64,000 nt of DNA from Rhizobium jaguaris (GCF_003627755.1 NZ_CP032694.1:921501-985500), one strand, 5' to 3'; counted from the first letter of the stretch, positions 43,247 through 52,443 are shown. Notes: a model not told the origin generated them from the letters alone. Numbers and translations: made by a program.

Positions 43247-44200
43247 TCACCAGCCCGGCAGGATATGTCCGGCGCGCAGGCGCGGATGGTAGCGGGTAAA
43301 GGTCTTGACCTCGCCTTCGAGATCGTCGTCGACCGCCGCCGGCGTGATGTTGTCCAGGCAGGCGGAGATGTGTGCGGTGATGGCGTTCATCAGCGATACA
43401 GAAAGGCCCGGCCGCTTCATGATGCCGATCTGCACCGGCGGCAGCGGCGGGAAGCCGTCCGCCTGGCTCAGCACCTTCATGCCGGTGCGAAGCGCCGATT
43501 CGGGCATGACCGATACCGCCATGCCGGCAAGCACCGCAGCGGCAACCACGGTGCAGGACCAGCTGGTGAATAGGATCTGGTAGTCGCGACCGCCGGCATC
43601 GAGCGCCGAGCAGGCAAGCTGCCGCCACTGACAGTCGCGCCGCCCGACGGCGAGCGGAACGGGTGCGTCGTCGCGCAGCGGATGATTGGCCGAGCCAACC
43701 CAGCAAAGCGGCTCGGTGCGCACGACATCGGACATCCTCTCGCGCGGATTATGGGTAACCAGCGCGATATCGAGCTCACCACGATGCATGCGTTCGGCCA
43801 GATCGACGGAGGGTTCGCAAACGATATAGAGCTCGACATTCGGATGCGTCTTTGCGAAGCGGCCAATGATCTCGGGCATGTAGCGATCGGCATAATCGTC
43901 TGGCGTGCCGATGCGCAACGTGCCCTCCAGCCGGTTGTCGTCGAAGGCGGCGATCGCTTCGTTGTTCAGGCGGATGATGCGGCGCGCATAGTTGAGCAGC
44001 TTTTCGCCCTCCGCCGTCAGCCGGTTGCCACGGCCATCCTTGATGAAAAGCTGCTTGCCGACGCGTTCCTCCAGCCGGCGCATCTGCATGGAGACAGCCG
44101 ATTGCGTCTTGAATACCCGATCGGCCGCCTTGGTGAAGCTGCCCGAATCCACGATGGCGATGAAGGTCTGCAACTGATCGATATCGAGCGGCGCGGCCAT
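43247..44200 (-). CDS. LysR-family regulator
   Basis: The 317-residue protein has an HTH with LQTFIAIVDSGSFTKAADRV and KTQSAVSMQMRRLEERVGKQLF, followed by TLRIGTPDDYADRYMPEIIG at the effector domain. It contains several cysteines (CEPS, CWVGS, CQWRQLAC, SWSC). It is divergent from the DUF1127 gene, with a 200-bp spacer. The target is unknown; control of the DUF1127 gene is possible. Confidence 0.9.
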   Translation of the reverse strand: MAAPLDIDQLQTFIAIVDSGSFTKAADRVFKTQSAVSMQMRRLEERVGKQLFIKDGRGNRLTAEGEKLLNYARRIIRLNNEAIAAFDDNRLEGTLRIGTPDDYADRYMPEIIGRFAKTHPNVELYIVCEPSVDLAERMHRGELDIALVTHNPRERMSDVVRTEPLCWVGSANHPLRDDAPVPLAVGRRDCQWRQLACSALDAGGRDYQILFTSWSCTVVAAAVLAGMAVSVMPESALRTGMKVLSQADGFPPLPPVQIGIMKRPGLSVSLMNAITAHISACLDNITPAAVDDDLEGEVKTFTRYHPRLRAGHILPGW

Positions 44201-44400
44201 GATCTCACCTATAAAAGAGTTTGATAATTATCATTAGAAACATTCGTTGGACTGATCAATAGGGCTTTGGCATCTTCCTAATGCAAATCAGCATATCAAT
44301 CGGACAGATCCTCCTGCCGAACTCCTCCCAACCACGCTCCTTCTCCGGACCTCCGGGAAGGAGCTTGGCCAGCGTGTGCCTGAAAGAAAGGACCATTGAA

Positions 44401-44700
44401 ATGCGCACGACAGATCGGACACTACATCTCGGCCACGCAAGGCCGTCGCTGCCCTTGACGGCACGCCTGACGCTTGCTTTCGATAAGATGGCATCCGTCT
44501 GGCGCACACTCCGCAACCGCCGCGAGATCAATTCTCTGAATGAGCTGAACGACAGCCAATTGATGGATATCGGCCTGACGCGTCATGACATCGAATCGGC
44601 GCTCAACACCTCGACCTTCTTCGAGGATCCGTCCAGCTATCTGACCAACTCCGCGCGCCGCCGTACGCGCTTCCTCGGCCTCAATAACTTTCGTCGCTGA
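44401..44700 (+). CDS. DUF1127 small protein
   Basis: The 99-residue protein ends in a DUF1127 (YjiS-like) motif: WRTLRNRREINSLNELNDSQLMDIGLTRHDIESAL. Alphaproteobacterial DUF1127 proteins are small, Arg-rich, and in some cases act on RNA or affect phosphate and carbon metabolism. The N-terminal half is unconserved and basic. ATG 44401 follows AAAGGA; an earlier in-frame ATG at 44281 is unlikely. A strong terminator follows at 44752. Confidence 0.85.
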   Translation: MRTTDRTLHLGHARPSLPLTARLTLAFDKMASVWRTLRNRREINSLNELNDSQLMDIGLTRHDIESALNTSTFFEDPSSYLTNSARRRTRFLGLNNFRR

Positions 44701-44720
44701 GGGCGATTAAACGTTTCCCC

Positions 44721-44788
44721 GCAGGGTGATAGCCAATAAGCCCTGCCTCTTACCCGGTGTTCGGTTCCCAACCGACACCGGGTTTTTT
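44721..44788 (+). terminator. Terminator after the DUF1127 gene
   Basis: ACCCGGTGT-CGGTT pairs with AACCG-ACACCGGGT (44752-44782) and is followed by TTTTTTCTTTT. A smaller hairpin, GCAGGG/CCCTGC (44721-44746), precedes it. Confidence 0.9.
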
Positions 44789-44889
44789 CTTTTGTGAGAG
44801 CGGCTTTGCCCAAGGAAAGGCGATCGGGAAATTGCCTTGTCTTTCGAATGCCTTATGTTACGACCGAACCAAATGCGGAGGCTGTGATA

Positions 44890-45456
44890 ATGGCAACAGT
44901 GATCCTCTTCCATTCCGTTTACGGGCTGCGCCCCCTCGAACTGGACGCCGTCGAGCGCCTGCAGGCGGCAGGGCATAAGGCGTTCGCGCCCGATCTCTAT
45001 GACGGTTGGGTCGCGAACTCGATCGACGAAGGCTTCGAATTGAAGGATGAGATCGGTTGGCCGACCATTTGCGAAAGGGCGGAATGGGCGATGGCGGGCC
45101 TGCCGCCGTCAACGGTTCTGGCCGGATTTTCCATGGGCGCGGCCGTTGCGGCAAGTCTTTGGCCGAAGCGGCCCCAAACCGCCGGCGTGCTTTACCTTCA
45201 TAGTGTCGCCCAAATCCCCGAAGACGCTCGCAAGGGCTTGCCCGTGCAGGTCCATCTTGCCGATCCCGATCCGTTCGAGCCCGCGGAAATTGTTGCTCAA
45301 TGGCGATCTGCAGCCGAACGATCGCAGATCGCGGCTGATGTCTTCACCTATCCGGGCGCCGGCCACCTCTATACCGACGCCAGCCTGCCCGATTACGATG
45401 CCAAAGCGGCCGATCTGACCTGGAGCCGGGTCATCCGCTTCCTCGACACGCTCTAG
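44890..45456 (+). CDS. Dienelactone hydrolase-family protein
   Basis: This 188-residue alpha/beta hydrolase starts VILFHSVYGLRP and has a nucleophile elbow AGFSMGAA with Ser (S81), where classical dienelactone hydrolases carry Cys. An acidic residue lies in LADPDPFE (near 125-127) and the catalytic His in GAGHLY (H159). It is a short cytoplasmic member of the family; no signal peptide. ATG 44890 follows CGGAGG. Substrate unknown. Confidence 0.85.
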   Translation: MATVILFHSVYGLRPLELDAVERLQAAGHKAFAPDLYDGWVANSIDEGFELKDEIGWPTICERAEWAMAGLPPSTVLAGFSMGAAVAASLWPKRPQTAGVLYLHSVAQIPEDARKGLPVQVHLADPDPFEPAEIVAQWRSAAERSQIAADVFTYPGAGHLYTDASLPDYDAKAADLTWSRVIRFLDTL

Positions 45457-45587
45457 GCCGGGCTTGAACTAAAGGCGGTTGCCGCTTACATTCCCTGCGG
45501 TCAGTCATTCCAACAGGATGTGTGCAACAATGGATTCCAACCCGATCACAAAGCCAATTTGCCTTGTCACCGGGGAACGTCATATCC

Positions 45588-47201
45588 ATGCCTGCATCCA
45601 TCATCCTATCCAATCTCTCGTGGTCCACGCCTGACGGCCGGCCGCTTTTCTCGAACCTTGATCTGAGTTTCGGCGCCGAGCGCACCGGCTTCGTCGGCCG
45701 CAACGGTGTCGGCAAGACCACCCTTCTCAAACTCATTGCCGGCGAGCTGCAGCCTCAGTCCGGGGCGGTGTCTTTCGGGGGCAGTCTCGGCATTCTGCGC
45801 CAAAGCGTTCGTGTGCAGCCCGACGAAACCGTCGCCGATCTCTTCCAGGCGAGGGACGCGCTGGCTGTTCTCCGCCGTGCCGAAGCGGGTGAGGCAACGG
45901 CCGAGGAGCTTGCTTCAGCGGACTGGACGCTGGAAGCGCGCATCGCTTCCGCTCTCGACCGTGCCGGGCTCGATGCCGCACCCGGCACGCTCCTCGCGGC
46001 GCTATCGGGCGGGCAGCGCACGCGCGCCGGCCTTGCCGCGCTGATTTTCACAGAACCAGATTTTCTCATTCTGGACGAACCGACGAACAATCTAGACCGC
46101 GAGGGTCGCGAGGCCGTGATCGAGCTGCTTGCAAACTGGCGGGCGGGCGCGATCGTTGTCAGCCACGACCGGGAATTGCTCGACACGGTGGATGCCATCG
46201 TCGAGCTGACCTCGCTCGGTGCCACGCGCTATGGCGGCAACTGGAGCCAGTATCGCGAGCGAAGGGCTATCGAGCTTGCCGCCGCCGAACACGATCTTGC
46301 CGATGCCGAAAAGCGCGTTGCCGAGGTTGCCCGCAACGCGCAGGCAACGGTGGAACGGCAAGCGCGAAGGGATGGTGCCGGCAAGAGGAAGGCTGCCAAG
46401 GGCGGGATACCGCGCATCATGCTCGGCGGGCTGAGAGAGCGGAGCGAGATGACGGGCGGCGAGAACGCCCGCCTTGCCGAACGCCGGCGCGCCCAGGCGC
46501 TTGAAGACGCCACCGCTGCCCGCGAGCGCATTGAAATCCTTCAGCCCCTGTCGATCAGGCTTCCGTCGACTGGACTGCCGGCGAACAAGGTCGTCCTGAA
46601 GATCGACGGCGCGACAGTTGGCTATCAGCCTGGCCAGCCGGTTATCAGCGATCTCACTTTCGACATCACTGGGCCGAAGCGCATAGCTGTCACCGGTCCG
46701 AATGGTTCGGGCAAGACGACGTTGCTGGCGCTGATCTCCGGAGAGCTGCAGCCCTGGGCCGGGACGATCAGCCTCATGACCGCGGTCTCGATGCTCGACC
46801 AGCAGGTGAGCCTTCTCGATCCGTCGCTCTCGATCCGCGACAATTTCCGGCGGATGAACGCGCAAGCGGGTGAAAATGCCTGCCGGGCGGCGCTTGCCCG
46901 GTTCATGTTCAGGGCTGACGCCGCGCTTCAGATCGCATCCACGCTCAGCGGCGGGCAATTGCTGCGCGCCGGTCTCGCATGCGTCCTGGGCGGACCGACG
47001 CCACCCCCGCTGCTGATCCTCGATGAACCGACAAATCATCTCGACATCGATTCGATTGCCGCAGTCGAGGCCGGCCTGCGCGCTTATGACGGCGCGCTCC
47101 TGGTTGTCAGCCACGATGAGGTGTTTCTGGAGGGCATCCAGATATCCGGCCGGCTGGAACTGTCTTCGCGGCGGGCAATCGAGGCCTCGATTACGGAATA
47201 A
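45588..47201 (+). CDS. ABC-F family ATPase
   Basis: The 537-residue soluble protein has two ABC cassettes and no membrane segment. Cassette 1 has Walker A GRNGVGKT (37-44), signature LSGGQRTRAGLA and Walker B FLILDEPTNNLD. Cassette 2 has GPNGSGKT, STLSGGQLLRAGLA and LLILDEPTNHLD. A charged linker with Arg/Ala-rich helices (AERRRAQALEDATAARERI) joins them. ABC-F proteins act on ribosomes; some give antibiotic resistance and others are translation factors. Which applies here cannot be read off. ATG 45588; an upstream in-frame ATG at 45522 is less likely. Confidence 0.9.
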   Translation: MPASIILSNLSWSTPDGRPLFSNLDLSFGAERTGFVGRNGVGKTTLLKLIAGELQPQSGAVSFGGSLGILRQSVRVQPDETVADLFQARDALAVLRRAEAGEATAEELASADWTLEARIASALDRAGLDAAPGTLLAALSGGQRTRAGLAALIFTEPDFLILDEPTNNLDREGREAVIELLANWRAGAIVVSHDRELLDTVDAIVELTSLGATRYGGNWSQYRERRAIELAAAEHDLADAEKRVAEVARNAQATVERQARRDGAGKRKAAKGGIPRIMLGGLRERSEMTGGENARLAERRRAQALEDATAARERIEILQPLSIRLPSTGLPANKVVLKIDGATVGYQPGQPVISDLTFDITGPKRIAVTGPNGSGKTTLLALISGELQPWAGTISLMTAVSMLDQQVSLLDPSLSIRDNFRRMNAQAGENACRAALARFMFRADAALQIASTLSGGQLLRAGLACVLGGPTPPPLLILDEPTNHLDIDSIAAVEAGLRAYDGALLVVSHDEVFLEGIQISGRLELSSRRAIEASITE

Positions 47202-47431
47202 GCAAAATATGCTCTTAGGTGGCAACTGGCCAATTGGTCCGACTTTTGGCTCGACCCTGAGCTGGCTGCAACCACCGCCTCCCATCGGAATGCCGCCACA
47301 CTTGTTACTCCCACTGTCCGATTCCCGATGCCAGACTATCTCATGACCAATAGCGAGCAATGAGCAGCGATTGGAACCGCGCCTCGGCGACGAGGCACGG
47401 AAATTCGTCCCAAATAGGAGATTTCAAAGCC

Positions 47432-48229
47432 ATGACTATATCAGCTGAGAACGGACGGAAAAACGGACACCCTGCCATGCACACACCACCTATCGTGTCG
47501 CCAGAGGCCTGGGAGGCGGCCCGCAAGGGGTTACTCGTGAAGGAAAAGGAGCAGACCCGCGCCCGTGACGCCTTGGCCGCCGAGCGCCGGCGCATGCCGT
47601 GGATGGCCGTGGAGACGGCATATACGTTCGAGGGGCCAGCCTGCAAGGCCAGCCTGCTCGACCTGTTCGAAGGTCGCCGTCAGCTGATAGTCTACCGCGC
47701 CTTCTTCGAGCCGGGCGTGTTCGGCTGGCCAGACCACGCCTGCCGGGGCTGCTCCATGGTGGCCGACCAGGTCGCCCACGTCGCTCATCTGAATGCCCGT
47801 GACACCACCCTCGTTTTCGTATCGCGTGCGCCGCAGGCTGATATCGCGCGGCTGAAGGCGCGGATGGGCTGGGAGGGGATACCATGGTTCACCGTCACCG
47901 ACAGCTTCGACGGCGACTTCGGCGTGGATGAGTGGCACGGCACGAACGTATTCTACCGCGACGGCAAGCGCGTGTTCCGCACCTACTTCATCAACAACCG
48001 TGGCGACGAGCAGATGGGGGGCACCTGGAACTACCTCGACATCACACCGCTCGGCCGGCAGGAGGTCTGGGAGGAATCACCCGAAGGCTATCCTCAGACC
48101 CCAACCTACAAATGGTGGAACTGGCACGACAGCTACATTGCAGACGCAGCGCCCGATAAGAAGTGGGTCGAGGTTTCGGATGCCGGAGAGAAGGCGTTCC
48201 GGAACCAGGACGCGGGTGGGAGGCCATGA
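47432..48229 (+). CDS. DUF899 thioredoxin-like protein
   Basis: The 265-residue product matches the DUF899 family: PIVSPEAWEAARKGLLVKEKE, LFEGRRQLIVYRAFFEPGV, the CRGCSMVADQVAHVAHL segment with a CxxC pair, MGWEGIPWFTVTDSFDGDFG, and the closing NYLDITPLGRQE with the WHDSY ending. The fold is thioredoxin-like and several members are called putative dithiol-disulfide oxidoreductases. ATG 47432 has TAGGAG upstream, though 12 bp away; ATG 47477 is another option. Function unknown. Confidence 0.87.
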   Translation: MTISAENGRKNGHPAMHTPPIVSPEAWEAARKGLLVKEKEQTRARDALAAERRRMPWMAVETAYTFEGPACKASLLDLFEGRRQLIVYRAFFEPGVFGWPDHACRGCSMVADQVAHVAHLNARDTTLVFVSRAPQADIARLKARMGWEGIPWFTVTDSFDGDFGVDEWHGTNVFYRDGKRVFRTYFINNRGDEQMGGTWNYLDITPLGRQEVWEESPEGYPQTPTYKWWNWHDSYIADAAPDKKWVEVSDAGEKAFRNQDAGGRP

Positions 48230-48317
48230 GCCAGACCAGCTTCAATGGCCGGAAACGGCCGACGTAGGGATCAGCGACCCGGCCGCAGCGCGACATAGGC
48301 TGCGGCCATCGGCCAAA

Positions 48318-49574
48318 TTAGAAAACCGGCTTGGAAGCACGCCAATCGAGAAAAGCCGCGTAAAATGCCGCAAACAATGCGAGCGAAGCCGATACGAGCA
48401 TCATACCGAATAGCGCATAAGCTGTACCCGACTGAGCAAGAAACAGGCCGGCGATAGCGCCTATGAGCGCTCCTCCTGCAAGTCTCATTGCAGCAGACAA
48501 CCCCGCAGCGGTACCAGCGAGATCAGGACGCACGGACAGCACGCCGGTATTGGCGGCGGGCATCGTCAAGCCATTGCCTATACCGATGAACATGCAGGGT
48601 CCAAAGAATGCGAGAACGTGAGCGGTGCCCAACATTGAGAGGGCCAGGCCAGCCAACAGACCCGCGCACGTGAAAAGGCGTGCGACGATGAGGGTGGTGC
48701 TCAGGGCATGTCGCGAGGCATAGCGACCAGCCAGATAGCTACCCAGAATGAAGCCGGCGGGAACCATTCCCATGTAGAAGCCCAGTGTCGCACTTGATCC
48801 GCCGAGCGATTGGCCAAATACCAACGGTGCGCCTCCCAGGAAGATATAGAGAGTCCCCATGGAGCAGGCCATGCACAGTGTGTAGGCCCAGAACCGTGCC
48901 GAGCGCAGCAGCTGCGCGTATGAGGCGAGGTAGTTTGCATTGGATCTCGACGCGCGCGCGGAGGTTTCCCTTAGCTCCCGCATGGACAAAGCGAGGACAG
49001 CCACACCAAGGATCGCCAAGACAACGAACATCGCCCGCCATCCGAACAGCTCGTCCAACAGCCCGCCAAACATGGGGCCGACCATGGGTGCAATCGCCCA
49101 TCCCATGGAGACGTAGCCAATTCTGCTTGCCGCTCCGCGCTCACCCGATGTTTCCTTGACAACGACGAGCGCCACAGAAAAGCAGGCGCCGATCGATGCC
49201 TGCATCGCTCGAAACAGAAGGAAGATGCCAATATTGGTCGCGAGGGCGCAGCCAACCGACGCGACGATGAAAATGGAGACAGCCATCAATGCGACCGGCC
49301 GGCGCCCATACCGATCCGATATTGTACCAGCGACGATTTCTATCAGAGCTGTAACGATCGTATAGCCGGCGACTGAAAGGTTGACGAGAGCGTAATCAGC
49401 ATGGAACGCAGCGGCGATCTTCGGCAGCGATGGTACGATCATGTTCACCGGCAGCACGGACAGCGCCGACAATAAAATGAGGGTTGTTAATCGAGGCGGA
49501 GCACTCGTCGGAGCTGCGGCCGCTTTTTCGCTCATTTGCGCACTGGAAGTTTGAATGGGAGTATCGCCCGTCAT
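48318..49574 (-). CDS. MFS multidrug efflux transporter, Bcr/CflA-like
   Basis: The 418-residue membrane protein has 12 hydrophobic segments. Motif A reads GTISDRYGRRPVALMA and motif D1-like LLSALSVLPVNMIVPSLPKIA. The layout fits Bcr/CflA drug:H+ antiporters (bicyclomycin, chloramphenicol type). It begins at the ATG at 49574. About 60 bp upstream lies a terminator, preceded by a Val/Leu/Ile-rich leader ORF and a promoter, so this gene appears to be controlled by attenuation (see 49642-49791). The N-terminal 25 residues are hydrophilic, rich in Ser/Thr/Ala. Confidence 0.9.
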   Translation of the reverse strand: MTGDTPIQTSSAQMSEKAAAAPTSAPPRLTTLILLSALSVLPVNMIVPSLPKIAAAFHADYALVNLSVAGYTIVTALIEIVAGTISDRYGRRPVALMAVSIFIVASVGCALATNIGIFLLFRAMQASIGACFSVALVVVKETSGERGAASRIGYVSMGWAIAPMVGPMFGGLLDELFGWRAMFVVLAILGVAVLALSMRELRETSARASRSNANYLASYAQLLRSARFWAYTLCMACSMGTLYIFLGGAPLVFGQSLGGSSATLGFYMGMVPAGFILGSYLAGRYASRHALSTTLIVARLFTCAGLLAGLALSMLGTAHVLAFFGPCMFIGIGNGLTMPAANTGVLSVRPDLAGTAAGLSAAMRLAGGALIGAIAGLFLAQSGTAYALFGMMLVSASLALFAAFYAAFLDWRASKPVF

Positions 49575-49641
49575 GGTTCTCTCGTCCGTTTTGTCCGTGG
49601 GATTGTGAAAGTCCGACGAGGCGTGGCCCGAACTCAGGGCA

Positions 49642-49682
49642 TAAAAAAAGGCCCCGTCAGGAGCCTGCTTACCGCGCATGGG
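49642..49682 (-). terminator. Attenuator terminator hairpin with upstream stem
   Basis: Read on the minus strand: CCCATGCGC (49682-49674), then GGCTCC-TGAC-GGGGCC followed by seven Ts. The last part is a terminator lying between the leader ORF and the MFS start. CCCATGCGC is the exact complement of GCGCATGGG in the leader ORF, so an alternative stem can form upstream. Confidence 0.75.
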
Positions 49683-49698
49683 TGCTTCCGCCGGATAG

Positions 49699-49755
49699 TT
49701 ATACCATCCTGCCCATGCGCCCAATCACCACTACGAGAACCGTCGCGATATTCAT
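49699..49755 (-). CDS. Candidate leader peptide of the efflux-gene attenuator, 18 aa
   Basis: ATG at 49755 opens MNIATVLVVVIGRMGRMV and stops at TAA (49699). Six consecutive codons read Val-Leu-Val-Val-Val-Ile. The initiation codon lies about 7 bp after the -10 element, so the mRNA is nearly leaderless, as in rhizobial trpL. Codons 12-15 include GCGCATGGG, which can pair with the strand before the terminator. It is probably regulatory rather than a functional protein. Branched-chain-rich leaders in proteobacteria usually sense Ile/Val/Leu. Confidence 0.65.
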   Translation of the reverse strand: MNIATVLVVVIGRMGRMV

Positions 49756-49762
49756 GCAGCCA

Positions 49763-49791
49763 AAGCTAGACAGGATTTTGCACGTCGTCAA
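49763..49791 (-). promoter_or_regulatory. Promoter of the attenuator leader
   Basis: On the minus strand TTGACG (49791-49786), a 17-bp spacer and TAGCTT (49768-49763) form a good sigma-70-type promoter pointing at the leader ATG at 49755. Confidence 0.65.
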
Positions 49792-49872
49792 TGCAGTGCC
49801 ATCATAGTTTGCAAAGAGCAAACGACTGCAATTCCGGGCATCTAGTCAGATCCAGCCTGCCCAAAAGGACAA

Positions 49873-49902
49873 TTGACAGGTTCTTCTTTTAGCAATTACT
49901 AT
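49873..49902 (+). promoter_or_regulatory. Promoter candidate for the DUF1254 gene
   Basis: TTGACA (49873-49878), an 18-bp spacer and TACTAT (49897-49902) form a near-consensus sigma-70 promoter 175 bp before the DUF1254 start. Apart from the leader/promoter elements, the 503-bp gap 49575-50077 holds no other gene that I can support. Confidence 0.5.
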
Positions 49903-50077
49903 TTCAACCAGTGGTTCATATAGGGGGTTGTGGTCCGGGGCGCCGACCTGAGCTTGCGGTCGTGGGGCACGTTGACCGCAGAAGCAACCAACGCCTGCCC
50001 GAAAATATACGCTCTCGGCACTTGCGAATTCCGCACAGACTGCCTGGCCTACAGAGTAGAAACACGGGAGGACCATC

Positions 50078-51511
50078 ATGAGAACAACAGTTTTCGGGCT
50101 CGTCAGCAGCCTGCTTTTTTCCGTCGCGTGTCTTGCCCCACCCGCGCTTGCCGCGGAATCGGTCAGTTCGGAGGAGGCGCATGCTATCGCGGTCGACGCC
50201 TATATTTACCTCTATCCCTTGGTGACTATGGACATTACCCGCAAGCAGGCGACAAATGTCGAAGCCGGCAAGGTTTTCGGCAGGGGGCCGGCCAATGAAT
50301 TTACCAATGTACCGGAGTTTCCGCCGGCCAATTTCCGGGATGTCGTGCGCCCCAACTTCGATACGCTCTACTCCATCGCCTGGCTCGACATGACCAAGGA
50401 ACCGATGGTTGTCTCCGCGCCGGACACGGACGGCCGCTATTATCTTTTGCCGATGCTGGACATGTGGACGGACGTATTCGCGTCCCCCGGATGGCGGACC
50501 ACGGGAACCGCCAAGGCTGACTTCGTCGTCGTGCCTCCGGGATGGCAGGGTAAGGAATTGCCGGCCGGAACGCAGCGCGTCGATGCGCCGACGCCTTTCG
50601 TCTGGATCGTAGGACGCACTAAAACCGATGGTCCTGACGACTACGCCGCGGTCCATAAAATTCAGGCGGGCTACAAGGTAACGCCGCTCTCTCAGTGGGG
50701 TAAGGAAACGGATCCCGTGAAAGTGGCGATCGATCCGACGATCGACATGAAGACACCCCCGAAAACGACAGTGGACGCGATGAGCGCGGATGCCTTCTTT
50801 GTCTACGCGGCCGACCTCCTGAAGGTCAATCCTCCCCACAGCACCGATCAACCGATCATAGCCCGAATGAAGCGGATCGGAATCGAACCGGGCAAGAGCT
50901 TCGACATCGGCAAGGTCGATCCGGTTGTCGCCAAGGCCCTTGAAGGCGCGCCGGCAGACGCACAGAAACTTATGGAATGGAAGACGCCGACATTGGCGCG
51001 GGTTGCCAACGGTTGGTCCATGAACACGGATACGATGGGTGTCTACGGCAATTATTATTTGAAGCGCGCAATCGTCGCACAATTGGGGCTCGGAGCGAAC
51101 CTGCCTGAGGACGCGGTCTATCCGCTTAATCTTGGCGATGAAAAAGGCAATCCGCTGACAGGCGCGAACCACTACACGATCCACTTTGACAAGCAGACCC
51201 TGCCGCCTGTCAATGCGTTCTGGTCCGTCACTCTTTACGACTCCGAGGGATTTCAAGTCGGCAACGACTTGAACCGTTTTGCCGTGAGCAGTTGGATGCC
51301 GTTCCAATACAACCCGGACGGCTCGCTTGATCTCTACTTGCAGAATGCCAACCCAGGAAAGCAACGAGAAGCCAACTGGCTACCCGCACCGACGGGACCG
51401 TTCAACCTGACGATGCGCCTTTATGGTCCGAAGGCGGAAGCTCTCACCGGCAAATGGAACCCGCCGCCGGTGACGATCGTTCCCGCACTCCAGCACGTGA
51501 CGGCGCAGTAA
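50078..51511 (+). CDS. Exported DUF1254 protein
   Basis: The 477-residue protein has a signal peptide (cleavage expected after PALA, near residue 25). It matches the DUF1254/DUF1214 layout: AHAIAVDAYIYLYPLVTMDITRKQ, NEFTNVPEFPPANFRDVVRPNFDTLYSIAWLD, and the C-terminal DUF1214 part with VYGNYYLKRAIVAQLGLGAN and PVNAFWSVTLYD. Function unknown; the family is common in Proteobacteria and often near transport or stress genes. The ribosome site GGGAGGACC precedes the ATG. A near-consensus promoter lies at 49873. Confidence 0.9.
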   Translation: MRTTVFGLVSSLLFSVACLAPPALAAESVSSEEAHAIAVDAYIYLYPLVTMDITRKQATNVEAGKVFGRGPANEFTNVPEFPPANFRDVVRPNFDTLYSIAWLDMTKEPMVVSAPDTDGRYYLLPMLDMWTDVFASPGWRTTGTAKADFVVVPPGWQGKELPAGTQRVDAPTPFVWIVGRTKTDGPDDYAAVHKIQAGYKVTPLSQWGKETDPVKVAIDPTIDMKTPPKTTVDAMSADAFFVYAADLLKVNPPHSTDQPIIARMKRIGIEPGKSFDIGKVDPVVAKALEGAPADAQKLMEWKTPTLARVANGWSMNTDTMGVYGNYYLKRAIVAQLGLGANLPEDAVYPLNLGDEKGNPLTGANHYTIHFDKQTLPPVNAFWSVTLYDSEGFQVGNDLNRFAVSSWMPFQYNPDGSLDLYLQNANPGKQREANWLPAPTGPFNLTMRLYGPKAEALTGKWNPPPVTIVPALQHVTAQ

Positions 51512-51567
51512 GAACAGGCATTGAGAACGTGGAGGCGATTGCCTCGCTTCCGCGTCCGCTCCGAGCT

Positions 51568-52443
51568 TCACTTCTGTTTCGGCGCGAGCTTGCCTTCCGA
51601 CTGCATGTAGCTGTCGAAAATCGCTTCCATGTTCTTCTGATAGCTCTTCTGCACTTCCAGACCGCTGTCGAACATGGCGTTGAACATCTCGGTATAGGCC
51701 GCCATGTCGACGCCAGGGATGGCAGGCTTGGCCTTCGGTTCTTCCTTCGGCGGCTCCGCAGGCATCGGAAAATTGCGCATCATGTCTTGAAACGCTTTGG
51801 CGAAGGGGTTGTCGAGGAAGGGGTTCGCGGCCGGGGCCGGCTTTTTGTGCTCGACGGGTTGGGTGCCGAACATCAGTTCCATCGCTTGGGTGAAAGGATT
51901 GTCGAAGACGCTCGCCTGCGGTGTCGGTCGCTCTTTTGGCGCAAAACCGATGGTCTGTAGCCAGCTCTGCATCATCTCGCCCATCGCCGTGTTGAGGAAC
52001 GGATTGGCCATCTGGGGCATCTGGCCGCTGGTTTCCTTGAACAGGCCGCCCATCAGCGTGTCGGCCATGACGGGCAGCATGCGCTTATAAATCTCCTGAC
52101 CGATGCCGGTCATTTGCGCGGCTTGCGCTGCAATCGCGCGGGATACTTCCTTGGAGCCGAACAATCGTGCCAACACGGTATTGCCGTCTGCAATGCCTTC
52201 CGGCGTGAAGGCCTTGCTCATATCCTCGAAATATTTGGCATAGCTGCCGGAGGCGATGTCCTGCATCACCCCCATAAAATTATAAGGGTTCGTCGCGCTG
52301 CGCTTGAACCCCGAGGAAAAGGCGGGCATCAGCGCCGCCATGGCTTTGGTTGCCTGTTCCTGCGCGAGGTTGAACTGCTTGGCCATCGCTTCGGTGGCGG
52401 CGCCGTTCTGTGCCTGCATCATCATGTCGAAGAGTGGCAGCAT
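51568..52443 (-). CDS. DUF937 protein
   Basis: The 291-residue soluble protein starts MLPLFDMMMQAQNGAATEAMAKQFNLAQEQATKAMAALMP, the usual opening of DUF937. It has GNTVLARLFGSKEVSRAIAAQAAQMTGI in the middle and a Pro/Phe-rich part with repeated NPFxxA motifs (ANPFLNTA, DNPFTQAM, NPFLDNPFAKAF). It probably folds as a helical bundle with a flexible tail; function unknown. ATG 52443 follows AAAGGGA. Confidence 0.85.
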   Translation of the reverse strand: MLPLFDMMMQAQNGAATEAMAKQFNLAQEQATKAMAALMPAFSSGFKRSATNPYNFMGVMQDIASGSYAKYFEDMSKAFTPEGIADGNTVLARLFGSKEVSRAIAAQAAQMTGIGQEIYKRMLPVMADTLMGGLFKETSGQMPQMANPFLNTAMGEMMQSWLQTIGFAPKERPTPQASVFDNPFTQAMELMFGTQPVEHKKPAPAANPFLDNPFAKAFQDMMRNFPMPAEPPKEEPKAKPAIPGVDMAAYTEMFNAMFDSGLEVQKSYQKNMEAIFDSYMQSEGKLAPKQK

